Origin: Boesenbergia rotunda
Taxonomy: Eukaryota; Streptophyta; Magnoliopsida; Zingiberales; Zingiberaceae
Length of the DNA stretch: 64,000 nt
NCBI GenBank assembly: GCA_024364735.1
Contig: JAGFNQ010001121.1
Coordinates: 312,239-376,238 of the forward strand
Direction of reading: 5' to 3'
Shown here: in pieces, positions 1 to 10,470 of the stretch
Position numbering within the stretch: position 1 is the first letter of the stretch
Layout of the letters: each line of letters starts with the position of its first letter
Made by a program: the position numbers and the translations under genes
The notes under the pieces: generated by a model
What the model was told of the DNA's origin: nothing
What the model saw: only the letters and a program-made list of their open reading frames with translations
Database searches by the model: none

Positions 1-234
1 ACTCAACCACCCTTGATTCTCTAGATAATCTATTTTGCAATTCTGACTAGTACTTGATTTATAGTCCTCGTGAGATTGATATCTTTTATTACTTGACGAC
101 ATAACCGTGCAGTTGCGGTTTTGACCATATCATGGACTAAGTCCACCGGCTCCTTTCCCATGCTATCATTCTCTCTCGCTTGCATATTCTATCAAGGTTT
201 TGCCATCTCCGATGCTCCAAAGTCAAAGGGTATA
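1..234. other. Unassigned flank, no gene seen
   Basis: No reading frame or repeat that I recognise. The stretch ends at a TGTTGG terminus of a copia-type LTR at 235. It is probably transposon-derived like the rest of the window, but nothing in it shows this directly. Confidence 0.4.
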
Positions 235-1523
235 TGTTGGTGTCGAAAACACTAAACGACCCTTGTTTTGATATTGGCAAAGGGTTCAAAGTTAAAGGTT
301 ATTCGTGATATAATCTTATGATCTAAGTGTGCAAGAAAGCCCTAGTTGACCAAGACACTAAGCACTAATTTAGATAATAGGGCACTAAGTCATAGTTGTG
401 TTGGTTGGGCAACAAAGACTTGGTTTGGAGGATTGAGTACTAAGACCTGGCTAAGAGTTGGGCACGAAGTCATGGTCTAGAGGATTGTCAATGAAGCCTT
501 GATTTGGAGGATCGGGCATAAGTCTTGGCTGATCAAGGATGATGGATAGGAGTCGAGACGGGTCGAGGATCAGACATTGAGAGTTTCGGAGTTGAGATCG
601 GATGTTGAGCAAAAGTCCAACCGGGGTTTGGAAAAAGGTAAACTCTCTTAAGAGGAATATGTGAGGAAGCATTCTCCGTTGAGGGAACAATAGGTGTCAG
701 TCTGACCTAGGATTTCGATCAAATCCTAAAAGTTAGGACCGAACAACCGATGTTGTCCGATGCATTTCATTTTCTATACATATATATTGCTTGTGTTTTC
801 GTAACTCTATTTTGCAGAAGAGCAAAGCAAAGGAAGGCTGGAATTCAAGGTCCAAGCGCCTAGGGTTCAGACGCTCAGAGCCTTCCAGTGCCTAGGTTCC
901 GGCGCCCGAGATTGACTCAAGCGCCCAGGACCCAGAAAACTCAGCTAGGTTCGGCTGAGCTGATTCACGCAGAGTGGTCGACCCATGTCACAGTCCAGAC
1001 GCCTGGGAGGGTTTTAGGCGTCCGGGAGTGGATAAACATGAGGGATCAAGTTTTGACGAGCCGCCGCTAAGTCATTGGAATGGAGGCGTCTGGGAAGGGC
1101 ATTTAGATGCCTAGAACCAACTATTTAAGCAGCTTCGATCCAGAGCTTCTATCAACAATTCTTGACAACTTTCGTTCCAATATGCTGCTCTATAAAACAC
1201 TCAATGACACCGTAACGTTGCTCGGACGACAACACTCGATCTTCATCTCTTTAGTCATCGATATATTTAGTTTTTGAATTGTACTCAATTTCAATATTAT
1301 TGTACTTACATGAATTGATAGTGGATTGTCCAAAGTAATCGATCAAAGATAATGAGCCTTGGAGTATGAGCCATCACAGACTCCGAATCAAGTAAAATAA
1401 ACTTGTGTTAACTATATTTATCTTTGTATTTTCTTTTCCGCTACAACTCTTGTCATTCGATTTTTAAAAAAGCCAAGAGCGCTATTCACCCCCCTCTATC
1501 GCTCTAAATGATCTTATAATACA
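235..1523 (+). repeat. Copia-type solo LTR (plus orientation)
   Basis: The start TGTTGGTGTCGAAAACAC followed by a 'gttttgatattggcaaag' stretch matches the 5' end of the SIRE-type LTRs elsewhere in the window. The end shows the typical 'ttttccgctacaact' and 'attcacccccctctatcg' block that closes such LTRs. U3 carries repeated CTAGG/GGCGCC-type units at about 850-1110, with a weak TATA-like ctatttaag at 1121. No primer site follows the LTR and no gag is attached, so it reads as a solo or truncated LTR. I could not find a convincing 5-bp target duplication (gtata left, tgtgt right), so the right boundary is uncertain by tens of bases. Confidence 0.65.
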
Positions 1524-1630
1524 TGTGTTTTCAAAAGTCTTTATAGACTTATACACACATATTAAAATATAACAATATCTAATCTAAACTTATTTGACAG
1601 CAGATTAAAACACCACTAAGGGTTTTAACA
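1524..1630 (-). repeat. Remnant of 3' LTR of a minus-strand copia element
   Basis: The right edge ends in ttttaaca (minus-strand TGTTAAAA) and is followed by a pyrimidine run that looks like a polypurine tract on the minus strand. This is the expected junction between internal region and 3' LTR of the minus copia element whose gag lies at 2217-3338. Most of the LTR is missing, probably lost where the plus-strand LTR at 235-1523 entered. Confidence 0.45.
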
Positions 1631-2216
1631 TTCTCTCGGTTTTTTTGATGTTCATCAAACTAAATTAAATTAAGAAAATAATTAATTATAATTTATATCG
1701 AATTTTTATTTTCTCCCCCTTTTGACAAAAAAATGGTGTTAACTAAAAATTTAAAAATTTCTTCCCTTGTTTGAGAAGTTGGTAAAAATATTTCTATTTA
1801 ATATAAAAATCTTAAAAATTTATCATTAGTAAAACACAATATTTTCTGTCACATAAAATTAATTTTTATCAAAAATTTATTTTCTTTAATTTTCTAATTT
1901 CAATATGCATATTTTTTTAAAAATATTTATAAAAATTTTTAAGCATCCAAAAATTATGAAATTTTATTTGCTGGTAGAAATCATGCCATATTTTCACAGA
2001 ATTTTTTGCCATAAAAATGTTGAACAGAATATTCAGAAACAAAATTTGATTTAACGCATGCATATCAACCATATGCTCAAAAATGTTCGTATCTATGGTT
2101 GATTATTCTAGAATTTTTATAAGTGATCAAAATAAATATAGGTACCCAAAATAAATTTATGCCTATTGGATTTATCAACTGTTTTTTGGAATGAAATTTT
2201 TTAATACTTTTCTAAT
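1631..2216 (-). other. Non-coding 3' internal region of minus copia, no pol
   Basis: Very AT-rich DNA without a reading frame. A pyrimidine-rich stretch at 1631-1650 fits a polypurine tract read on the minus strand. The gag C-terminus starts right after this region, so no protease, integrase or reverse transcriptase lies between gag and the 3' LTR. The element was therefore gag-only or has lost pol. Confidence 0.5.
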
Positions 2217-3338
2217 TTAGCCCTTAGGGTATCTAGAATAATATTTTGGTCCTTCATATCCTAACCCTCGTCGGCTAAATTTTATTCTTTGGTTTTGTAA
2301 CAACAAATTCAAATTACTTAAACTCAAAGAAAAATTTTCTAGGGCTAATTTATGAGTTTTTACTAGTTCTCTTAATTTTGCATTTTTATCCTTCACTTTT
2401 TGTAGATCTTCAATTGAACAAGAAATAGCTAATTGATTCTCTAACTCAATTATGATCTTTTTCAATTCTATATACATAGTTCTAGTTAACATAATGAACT
2501 AGAAAGCATTTTAATAACATCATACAGTTGATCTAAGGGTAGATGTCTTACCTTACTTCAGATTTGTAGATTGAGTCTCGCTCGTCACAATTGAAACATC
2601 TTATCTTTCCCTTCTGCTTTCATTTTAGCAACTTTAATGCTTGCCTCCTATTAAAATTATTAGTCTTAAAGAATCTTTTCATTTTTCTTACAGGGTATGC
2701 TTGTTCATTTCCATCCATTAATGACTCCGAGTTTAAGTTGCTCTATTTAGCTTGTAGAGCTATGTTGTGGTTAGTTATTCATGTTTCTTCCATACATGCA
2801 CATCTAGATTCGTATAATTCTATGGTAGAAAAAGAATTCTTCTAAATTACTTACCTCGAGATTCTTGGAAATGTAGTAGAAATCTACTATCGATATTTAC
2901 TTTTGAGTTTTCAGGAAGAAATTTAGTGCATATCTGAGGATGTCTCGATTCAAAACAATTTGTCAGAGATTATTGAGATGAGTGAGAATCTCCTTTATCT
3001 TGGCATGTAGCTGTGCTATTTTTTCTCCTTTTTCTAAACTAAGGTTGCTTAGTTGACTCCTTAGTGGTCACCCTTAGCCAACTTTACGTCCAAGGTGTCT
3101 TCATAAAGCTCTAGGAATTTTTTCTAGAGTTCTTTGGTAGAATTGTAGGTGCTGATTCAGTAGTTCCTACATTGGTAAGACATTCACTTTCCTGCCTGAC
3201 CATGAACGTGGTCCATCTATGTTCTTCGAGTTCTTCTTCATCTTTAGTCTTTGGTACTTCAAAATCATATTTAATATATATGATGATTTCAAAATATTTT
3301 TCAAAGAATACCTTCATCATCTTTTTCCACATGGTAAG
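2217..3338 (-). pseudogene. Copia gag pseudogene, C-terminal two thirds
   Basis: Minus-strand remnant of a Ty1/copia capsid gene. Near 3330-3200 the translation shows the conserved N-terminal block MKVFFE..YDFEVP, as in the related gag at 4042-4910. At about 2570-2592 a half zinc knuckle CFNCDERD is visible. At 2217-2492 the C-terminal coiled coil ends in the hallmark NLNLLLQNQR..GLGY of SIRE-type gag. Frameshifts and stops separate these pieces. The first codons are not here: they lie on the far side of the inserted element, at 6948-6985. The protein would have been the structural coat of virus-like particles; it cannot be made now. Confidence 0.75.
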
Positions 3339-3982
3339 TGTGAGTACCCCACGATAGTTTTGATGTGATCAACCAATAAACTACTGTCAACCGGGGGTTG
3401 ACCAAGTTTGGGTCGCTCAAACCTAGTCGGGGCTCTCAAAACCAAGGTGCTTAGATTCAAGGTACCCGGACTCGGGGCTCCTGAATCCGGGGAATTCGGA
3501 TCTGAGGAGCCTAGACCCCGGGGTGCCCGGTCTAGGCGCCTGACTTGTGCTATCTTATCATCAAAGAGCCATTATTCTGCCGTTACAAATTGGATCAAAG
3601 TTGACCAAACTCTAGGTGCCCCGGATATGCCACGTCAGCAACGGATAAGTTCTTCCAAGGGCTATAAATAGAGCCCCTTGAGCTTAGAAAGAAGGAGAAC
3701 ACACTCAGTATTCATTTCTTTTTATTCTCTAAACGTTTTATGCTTTCAACAATTGTAAGAGGCTTCTCTGCCTTCGTCAAAGGATATCTTTTAATGGAGT
3801 GTTTATTGTCTTGCATTAGCAACTACCCAGGTTGTAAACCAAGTAAATAGTCGTGTCTCTTTCTTTTATGTTTATTATTTTTTATAATTAACAGTGTATC
3901 ATTTCTAGAATAGAAAGCAAGAGAGTTAGATTTAATTTGTCGGGTTATTCAGCCCCTCTAGCCGGCCTGACACGATCCTACA
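3339..3982 (+). repeat. 5' LTR of gag-only copia element
   Basis: Matches 5801-6947 over its 3' half, including the 'agagttagatttaattt' tract and the attcacc/agcccctctagccggcctgacacgatcctaca end. U3 contains GC-rich CCCGG/GGCGCC units at 3470-3545. A clear TATA box (ctataaata) lies at 3662-3670 in the block gggctataaatagagcc, shared with the other LTR. The start is placed at TGTGAG by alignment with the other LTR and may be off by a few bases. Confidence 0.75.
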
Positions 3983-3983
3983 A

Positions 3984-3999
3984 TTGGTATCAAAGTGAG
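3984..3999 (+). other. Primer binding site, tRNA-Met type
   Basis: ttggtatcaaagtgagg directly after the LTR end resembles the plant copia consensus TGGTATCAGAGC, complementary to the 3' end of initiator tRNA-Met, with one changed base in the core. Confidence 0.75.
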
Positions 4000-4041
4000 G
4001 TCACTTTAAAATGACTAACAGCCACCTGGAACATTAAGGAA

Positions 4042-4910
4042 ATGGCCGGATCAAGCATGTACCCATCAAAATTCGAGGCGAAGTTTGCGCTATGGAACCG
4101 TTGTATGGAGGTATTCTTCAAAACAAATTTTGATATGTTACTAATTATGATATATGATTTTGATGTACCCCAAGATGAGAATGAAAAAGAACTCGAAGAA
4201 CACCGCTAGACTGAAAAATAATGCGACGAGTTTATGACAAACAGTAAGATCGAGTTCCACCTTTTGAGTGTACTACCAACTGAGGAACTCGAAAGAATCA
4301 ACACATATAACTTCACTAAAACCCTCTGGCATAAGTTGTTGGAACTCCACGTAGAACCAAAAAAAGCAGAGTTTGATTTCTCAATGGATATCTATTCTTC
4401 TTCAGAAGAGTATGAGACCAAAGAAACTACCGAACTAATACTAATAGCCGAATATCTATCGGAAGACGATGATGCAAGTTCGGAAGATAGCAACGATGAA
4501 GGGGAGTGTCAAATGACAAATCCGACACGGTAAGTGAGTTATGTAAACTCTCTTCAGACCAACTTTATAACTGTATTAAAATGCAGAGTACATCACTGTG
4601 TAAAACTAAGACAAAATATTTAAATTCAAAGAAACAATATACATGCCTAGAAGAAGATTTTGAAAACATAAAATTGAAAATGCAAAATTAAAAAAATAGA
4701 GTAGAAACATTAGAAAAAGACCTTGCATACACAAATTTTTTACATACTCTAAGAAAAAATGTTAGATATAATAGAAGACTAAATTGGTCTATAAGGAATC
4801 ATAAGAGCTAAATTTTAAAAGTGCCTAAATATTATATTTCACCCAAATTCTTGATCAATCAAGTAGGTGAAAATTTATTTTGGGTTCCAAAATTGATATT
4901 AAATTGTTAA
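4042..4910 (+). pseudogene. Copia gag pseudogene, internally deleted
   Basis: An ATG at 4042 opens MAGSSMYPSKFEAKFALW, followed by the conserved MEVFFKTNFDM..YDFDVPQ block and a stop at about 4207. A second open piece from 4234 gives HLLSVLPTEELERI..TKTLWHKLLELH, then jumps to an acidic stretch (YLSEDDDASSEDSNDE). The middle of the capsid domain and the CCHC knuckle are missing. From 4506 a coiled-coil region follows, ending near 4900 in FWVPK, the usual SIRE-type gag end. Several stops and frameshifts mean no functional product. It stands alone between the LTRs, with no pol downstream. Confidence 0.75.
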
Positions 4911-5787
4911 ATAATAACTTTTTGTGTATTTTATTAATTGCTGAAATTTATTTATTTTGTTCGAAAAATCTCCCAAATTTTTTAGCGGATTAAATGAATT
5001 TTCAATTTTTTGTGATAGACATAAATCATATCTATCCATAAAAATTTTTTTGAAATGTTTTGATCGTTAAATAAATTTTTACAAATTTTTGATAAAAATT
5101 AAAATTTTAAATTTAAAAATAGTTCAAAATTTAATTTTAGAAAACTGAATTTTTTGGACATTAGCCATTAGATTTTGACTTTTCTAAAATATTATCAAGA
5201 TTTTTTAAGTCAAAACTCATTTTTTATATATTTATTTTCAAAAATTAATCTTTTTGTAAAGAAATCAATATTTGTCATTCAAAGGTTAATTATTTTCTTG
5301 TGAAAATTTTGCATAGTCCGACCTATATTTTGAAGTTTTCACAAAAATATACAGAATATTCACAGTAATGGATAATTTTCTATGAATTTTTTTTATCAAA
5401 AAATGAGTTTGTAAATTTAAAATTTCTTGATAATAGATTTTTGATGAAACCACTTTTTAGATTAATTTTGATTAGATTTCACAATCTCATAAAAATAACA
5501 ACTTATTTTAGATGAAGAAATCTATTTTTTTATTTATTTTTCAAAACTACTATCTTTCACAGATACAGATTTTTTTTAGATATATCTTTTAGTATAACTT
5601 AGGAATTTTTTCTATGTTTTTCCCTGAACAATTTTTTTATGTGATTGAAGAGGGGGAAAATAGGAATTAAGTCAAGGGGGGAGATTTTCTTGCAATAATT
5701 TTTTTGTTCTTAATTGCAAATATTATTACTACTTTTAATTTATTTCTTGTTTGTGTTTCCCTAACATAACTCAGGTTGATGTGTATC
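4911..5787 (+). other. AT-rich non-coding internal region
   Basis: About 880 bp of strongly AT-rich DNA between gag and the polypurine tract. No reading frame, protease, integrase or reverse-transcriptase motif is visible. Poly-T and poly-A runs dominate. Confidence 0.6.
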
Positions 5788-5800
5788 AAAAAGGGGGAGA
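5788..5800 (+). other. Polypurine tract
   Basis: aaaaagggggaga directly before the second LTR, the normal plus-strand priming site for copia reverse transcription. Confidence 0.75.
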
Positions 5801-6947
5801 TTATATAACCTAGCATAGTTTTGATAGGGTCAATAGAGTCAAGTTAGGTCTTATTAGGTTTTAATGCTTTAGTGTCTAAGTGTCCAGGAACTTAAGAGCA
5901 TAAGAAGTCAAGCGGAAGATATAACGGGCGACGAGTGCATGGTAAGGGAGTCGACAAACTCAGTGCATTTGAGGGACTAAAAACTCTAGAAGGGTACACT
6001 GGTGGAGTGAGAAAGACGCGTGTGATGTCCGAGAGAAGAGAAGCTAGGGAGGAAGTTTTCTCGAGGAGAAGGTTGGAGTTTAGTTTGGGTGAGCACAACT
6101 CCGGACTATCGGAGAATCACCAAAGTGCCAAAACTGCTTGTCAATCGGGGTTGACTAGGTTTAGGGCACCCGAACATAGTAGGGGAGTCTGTACCCAATT
6201 GGGGCTCCTAGACCTGGGGCGGCCAAATTTGGTGCACCCGGAGCTGGTTCGGGCGCCCAACTTGTGTTGTCTTATCACCGAAGAGTCGTTATTTAGCAGT
6301 TACTAAGTGGACCAGAGTTGGCCGAACTCCAAGTGCCCCGAGCAACTCTAGGCGCCCTGGATGTGCCACGTCAACAATAAATAAGTTCTTCTAAGGGCTA
6401 TAAATAGAGCCCCTTGACCCCCAAAAAAAGACAACACACTCAGTATTCATTTCTTTTTGGTCTCTAAGCGTTCTGTGCTTTTAACGGTTATAAGAGGCTT
6501 CTCCGCCTTCATCTAGGGAGATCTTTTAGTGGATAGTTCATCGTCTTGGATTAACAACCACTCAAGTTGTAAACCAAGTAAATATTTGTGTCTCTATTTT
6601 TTATGTTTATTATTTTTATAATTAATAGTGTGTCCTTGCTAGAATAAAAAAGTAAGAGAGTTAGATTTAATTTACATGACTATTCACCCCCCTAGCCGGC
6701 CTAACACGGTGGTAAAAGGAGATTCGCTCGCCCCAAGCACCCTCGTTGACTAGTCCCAAGGCCAACACTGAGGAGGTAAATCATGGGGACTACTAGCCTA
6801 GATAGTTAATAGCGCATAAGAGAGGGCAGAAACCTACTTTGTCAAGATTTAACCCCCAGACCTCATGGTGGCAACACCTCGTGCGCTACCATCAGTCCAT
6901 CCCGTGCATGACTATTCACCCCTCTAGCTGCCCCAATATGATCTTAC
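5801..6947 (+). repeat. 3' LTR of gag-only copia element, with inner insert
   Basis: Begins right after the polypurine tract. It carries the shared TATA block gggctataaatagagcc (6396-6411) and the LTR terminal block twice: at 6674-6710 and again at 6905-6947. Between them lie about 195 bp with no match to LTR1. The second copy ends in gatcttaca, matching gatcctaca at the end of LTR1, so 6947 is the true end. Confidence 0.7.
6711..6904. repeat. About 195-bp insert in the LTR end, unclassified
   Basis: Sequence from ggtaaaaggagattcgctcg to ccatcccgtg is absent from the partner LTR. It sits between two copies of a ~36-bp stretch starting catgactattcacccc. The size would suit a SINE or another small repeat, but I see no convincing Pol III A/B boxes or poly-A tail. 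The flanking duplication is far longer than an integrase target duplication. Confidence 0.45.
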
Positions 6948-6985
6948 ATAAAGTAGCCTTCAAACTTGGTGGATGGATGATTGAT
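6948..6985 (-). pseudogene. Start of host copia gag (minus), separated piece
   Basis: The minus strand reads ATG-GTC-GGA-TCA-ATC (MVGSI..), parallel to MAGSSMYPSKFEAKF at 4042. Its natural continuation is the piece that starts at 3338. The gag-only element therefore split this gag close to its N-terminus. Confidence 0.6.
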
Positions 6986-7043
6986 CCGACCATTCTTCTA
7001 GATCTAGTTGTTGCATTGGTGGTTAGTCCTTCTGAGTGATTCG

Positions 7044-7057
7044 GCTCTGGTACCAAG
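7044..7057 (-). other. Primer binding site (minus copia)
   Basis: gctctggtaccaag is the reverse complement of cttggtaccagagc, a one-base variant of the tRNA-Met primer site. It lies between the gag start and the LTR at 7058. Confidence 0.7.
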
Positions 7058-7255
7058 TGTTGGTGTTATGGAAGATGTTTGGATTGTTAGAGGGGAGGGA
7101 TTAATAGTAACCTGTAAATTAAAATGATCTTTCTCTTGCTAACTAATTAGTAAGCTCACACACATTAAAATAATAAATAATGCATAAAGAAAGAGGCTCG
7201 AAGTTTACTTAGTTTGCAACCTAAGAGTTGTGAATCCAAGAACTAAGAAAGTACT
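7058..7255 (-). repeat. 5' LTR fragment of minus copia element
   Basis: Begins TGTTGGTGTT immediately beside the primer site. It shows the R/U5-like block gagggg..ttaatagtaacc and then tttacttag..gcaacctaagag, typical of plant copia LTR ends read in reverse. The homology stops near 7255, where gypsy-LTR-like DNA begins. Confidence 0.6.
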
Positions 7256-7875
7256 GTCACACCCTGAGGGTATACATGCCCAACAAACAAATAACATCTC
7301 TCCCTTATAACAATATAAGATACAACTTGGATACATAACCACATAGTTGTACAAGCATAATAAGTTACAACCTACACGGCTGTAATAAAATACACTACGC
7401 AGGATAATAAAATACAACCCACACGGCTAGTACAAACATAACAACGGAAGATAATAATAACATAAAACTGAAATTGACTACGTGCTAGCATGGCTTAAAC
7501 AATACAAGAACTATAACCAAGACAAAATACCCAACAAGGGCAAAATCTACATACAAGTCAATTATTACACAAAACAAGTTCAGAAAACCAAAGTGCAAGC
7601 ATAAACAAAACAAAATAATGGAAAGCTCTCAACATGAAACGAGACTGGCAGACATGACCTTCAAGTGACTCCAAGTATAATCTATCTGCTACCTAGAGAA
7701 AGAAAAATAGTAATAGGGGTGGTGAGTCCAACCGAATCCGCGTGTAATAGAAATAGATATTGCATGATATAAGTATAAGGGGAGTAAAGGGATATAGTCT
7801 CAAAGGATAAATGCTCACTAATAGATAATAACCATAGGAATGTATTAACTACATACATCAACATTTTCAGCTATG

Positions 7876-7938
<63 letters not shown>
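7876..7938. repeat. TA/CA dinucleotide microsatellite
   Basis: A run of about 20 TA units passes directly into about nine CA units. Confidence 0.95.
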
Positions 7939-8116
7939 TGGGTATTGCATCTCATTAATATGTACAAGTAAGCTATAGACTGTGGGAGAATGCTCTACCA
8001 CAGATGACCCCGTGGGCAGCCCAAAATGTCAAGGTCTCTGTCCACAAGAGAACGCTCTACCACAGATAGCCCCGTTGGCGGATAAGATGAGGTAACTATC
8101 TAGCTCCTCAACCACA

Positions 8117-8662
8117 GACTATGGGAGAATGCTTTACCACGGATGGTCCCTTGGGTAGTCAGGGTGTAGCTATCTAGCTACGGCTATGGGAGATCAATCT
8201 ACCATGTAGCCTCGTGGGCTGCCTAGGGTGTAACAACCCATAATGGCAATGCAACAAGTATATCATAATCACTGATGGCTCTCTCATCCACTAGTAGGAG
8301 ACATGGTTGATAGGAGATACCGATCAATATTAACTCTATCAACATCATAGTGGAGACATGATCGCCAAAAGATACTAACAGTCATTGACGACTATGGGAG
8401 AATGCTTTACCATGGATGGTCCCTTGGGTAGTCATGGAGTAGCTATCTAGCTACGGCTATGGGAGATCAATCTACCATGTAGCCTCGTGGGCTGCCTACG
8501 GTGTAACAACCCATAATGACAATGCAACAAGTATATCATAATCACTGACAACTCTCTCATCCACTAGTAGGAGACATGGTTGATAGGAGATATCGATCAC
8601 TATTAACTCTATCAACATCATAGTGGAGACATGATCGTCAAAAGATACTAACAATCACTGAT
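8117..8662. repeat. Two tandem copies of a 273-bp unit, with sub-repeats
   Basis: The unit starting gactatgggagaatgcttta occurs at 8117 and again at 8390, with few differences over the whole unit. Shorter, more diverged pieces (tgggagaatgctctaccac; ccaccagtaggagacatg) continue upstream from about 7983 and downstream to about 9000, so the array is older and longer than these two copies. No coding frame runs through it. Confidence 0.85.
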
Positions 8663-9109
8663 GACTAACTCAACCACCAGTAGGAGACATGATTGACAGA
8701 GACACTATCAACTCTCTCAACATCGTAGTAGAGACATGGTCATCAGAAGATATTAACAGTCATTGAAGACTATCTCAACCACCAGTAGGAGACATGGTTG
8801 AAAGGATGCATCGATCACTGTCAACTCTTTCAACATCATAGTAGAGACATGATCAAAGGATGTACTATATCAGAAAGAATACAAATGACCAAGTCATCTA
8901 GCTGTCTATGGTGGGAGAACGCTCTACTACGAATGACTTCTTGGGCAATCCTCAGGGTCCCTATCTGTGAGAGAATGCTCTACCACTGATGGTCCCGTAG
9001 ACAGATAGGAGGTAGACAATACGAGGCTACTCAAATAGAAACCAATCATACCAGGAGTATATGAATTCTTTTCAACGGTACACAATCACATCTAGCATGA
9101 TACTCTATC

Positions 9110-9465
9110 ATTAGGACACACCACACATGTGTGTACTACTAACCAAATATGCATAGTTATAATGATAAACATCCTATTGTACACACCACACACATGTGTA
9201 CACTACATGGTATATAAATAATAAAACATAAGCATCTTCCAATGGTACACACTATACACGTGTGTGCACTAACTGATATGAATCACAGAACAAAAGCATC
9301 ATCCTATTGTACACACCATTCACATGTGTACACTTCATGATATGCATTACATAACATAAGAATCTTCCTATTATACACACCAGACATGTGTGTACACTAC
9401 ATGATATCCATCACATAATATAAGCATCTTCCTATTGTACACAACACATATGCGTGTACAACTAC
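9110..9465. repeat. Tandem array of about 64-bp units
   Basis: Five to six diverged copies of a unit with a cacatgtgtg palindrome followed by tacactacatgatat and ataagcatcttcctattg. Starts of the tgtacacacca element fall near 9178, 9240, 9307, 9371 and 9437. Confidence 0.8.
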
Positions 9466-9814
9466 AAGATATGAATAATATAACGAGACTGAATGGATAC
9501 AAATTGATCAACTCAAAGATCAAGCAAGCAAGTATCAAACTCGTATAGTAACATGAATATAGTTAAGGTAGATACAACTACTAATCAAAATCAATAACTC
9601 ATGCACTAAGGTCAAAGTACTATAGAAGATAAGATAAGAAGTATCCGCCTTAAATGTAAGTCGTGCTGAATATCCTCAAGTCCAAGAGTTTGCTTCCAAT
9701 TATAATCAAAACCCTGTAGTATAGAATCCAAATCAATGAAAAGTTCTACCTTATATTGAATAACCAAAACTAATCCTAAATCGATTAGGAAATTCTAATT
9801 GTCTTAACCTATTT

Positions 9815-10242
9815 TGTTGGTGCAGGGAGCACCACAATCAAACTTATGTTTTGATGTTGTCAAAGGTTTAAGTTAAATATTATTATGATCTGATGTGTTG
9901 ATCAAGTGTATAGGAAGCTCAACTCAGAAAGTCCTAGTTGGTCAGCTAGACCTGATACTAAGCAAGTGAAGTCTTGGCAGATCATGGAAACCAGGAGGAA
10001 GTCCAGATGGGTGGACATCTGGAAGAAAGACTCGGTAGGTCTGGAAGACCCGATATCGAGCAAGTGGAAGCCCTGACAGGACGATTCAATGTCAAGCAGT
10101 GAAGTCCAAATAGGTCTAGAGGACTCGATGTTTGGCAGGTGAGTTAAGGCAAGTCTTGGAGAAGAGTGCAGTGAGGTTGTGCCCAAAGGGACAAATCTTA
10201 GGCACTAATCCAACTAAAAGAAACCAACAGAGGTTTCGAAGT
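9815..10242 (+). repeat. Truncated copia LTR (plus)
   Basis: Starts TGTTGGTGCAGGGAGCACC and has the SIRE-type 'caaacttatgttttgatgttgtcaaagg' U3 start, broken here only by position. It then carries short repeats built on gaagtcttggcag and agacccgata. The LTR stops inside U3 at a junction with the Ty3/gypsy pol pseudogene, so R, U5 and the primer site are missing. Confidence 0.65.
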
Positions 10243-10470
10243 TTAGATCAATATAGGAATAGGATGACGATAGTTGATCACACAAGGAAATGATTCAATG
10301 AACTCCACCCATTTTGTATAATGTCTATTCAACTTACTTTGACTCTTCAAGTGCTTCAACGATTCATGATTAGTGTGAATGACAAATTCTTTGGGCCACA
10401 AGTAATGCTGCCAAGTCTCTAAAACCCTTACCAATGCATACATCTCCTTATTGTAAGTTGGATAGTTCAA
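10243..10470 (-). pseudogene. Ty3/gypsy RNase H domain fragment
   Basis: The minus strand encodes a 75-residue open piece with the RNase H / connection hallmarks NYPTYNKEMYALVRVLETWQ, HYLWPKEFVIHTNHESLKHL and KLNRHYTKWVEFIESFP. In canonical elements HTDHESL is usual; here the Asp is Asn. The last residues (YRHPIP) do not belong to RNase H: they match the reverse-transcriptase sequence encoded at about 11240-11258 of the same element. The fragment thus ends in a chimeric junction. Integrase, normally next, is absent. Confidence 0.8.

Larger units (their letters stand above)
3339..6947 (+). mobile_element. Gag-only non-autonomous copia element (plus)
   Basis: LTR (3339-3982), tRNA-Met type primer site, degraded gag, polypurine tract and second LTR (5801-6947) follow one another with only about 1.8 kb between the LTRs. 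No pol is present, so replication would have needed enzymes from another element. It is inserted in the minus-strand copia gag: the right flank (6948-6985) encodes the host gag start and the left flank (below 3339) continues it. The flanking bases gtaag and taaag are an imperfect target duplication. LTR1 lacks roughly 290 bp of U3 that LTR2 has. Confidence 0.75.
7256..9814 (-). repeat. Minus-oriented Ty3/gypsy LTR-like DNA with tandem arrays
   Basis: No gene is visible. On the minus strand the left end reads ..ctcagggtgtgaca, comparable with ggggtgtgaca at the end of the Tekay-like LTR at 32436. The minus strand near 7710-7735 reads ttggactcacc(acc), also found at 31985-31999 of that LTR. The interior is mostly tandem repeats (annotated separately). 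The right part ends where a copia LTR begins at 9815. I infer a diverged, truncated LTR of the same broad family; no primer site or coding region is attached. Confidence 0.45.

Noticed and set aside
6711..6904. tRNA-derived SINE
   Set aside because: No convincing A and B boxes, no poly-A tail, and the flanking duplication is of the wrong kind; left as an unclassified insert.
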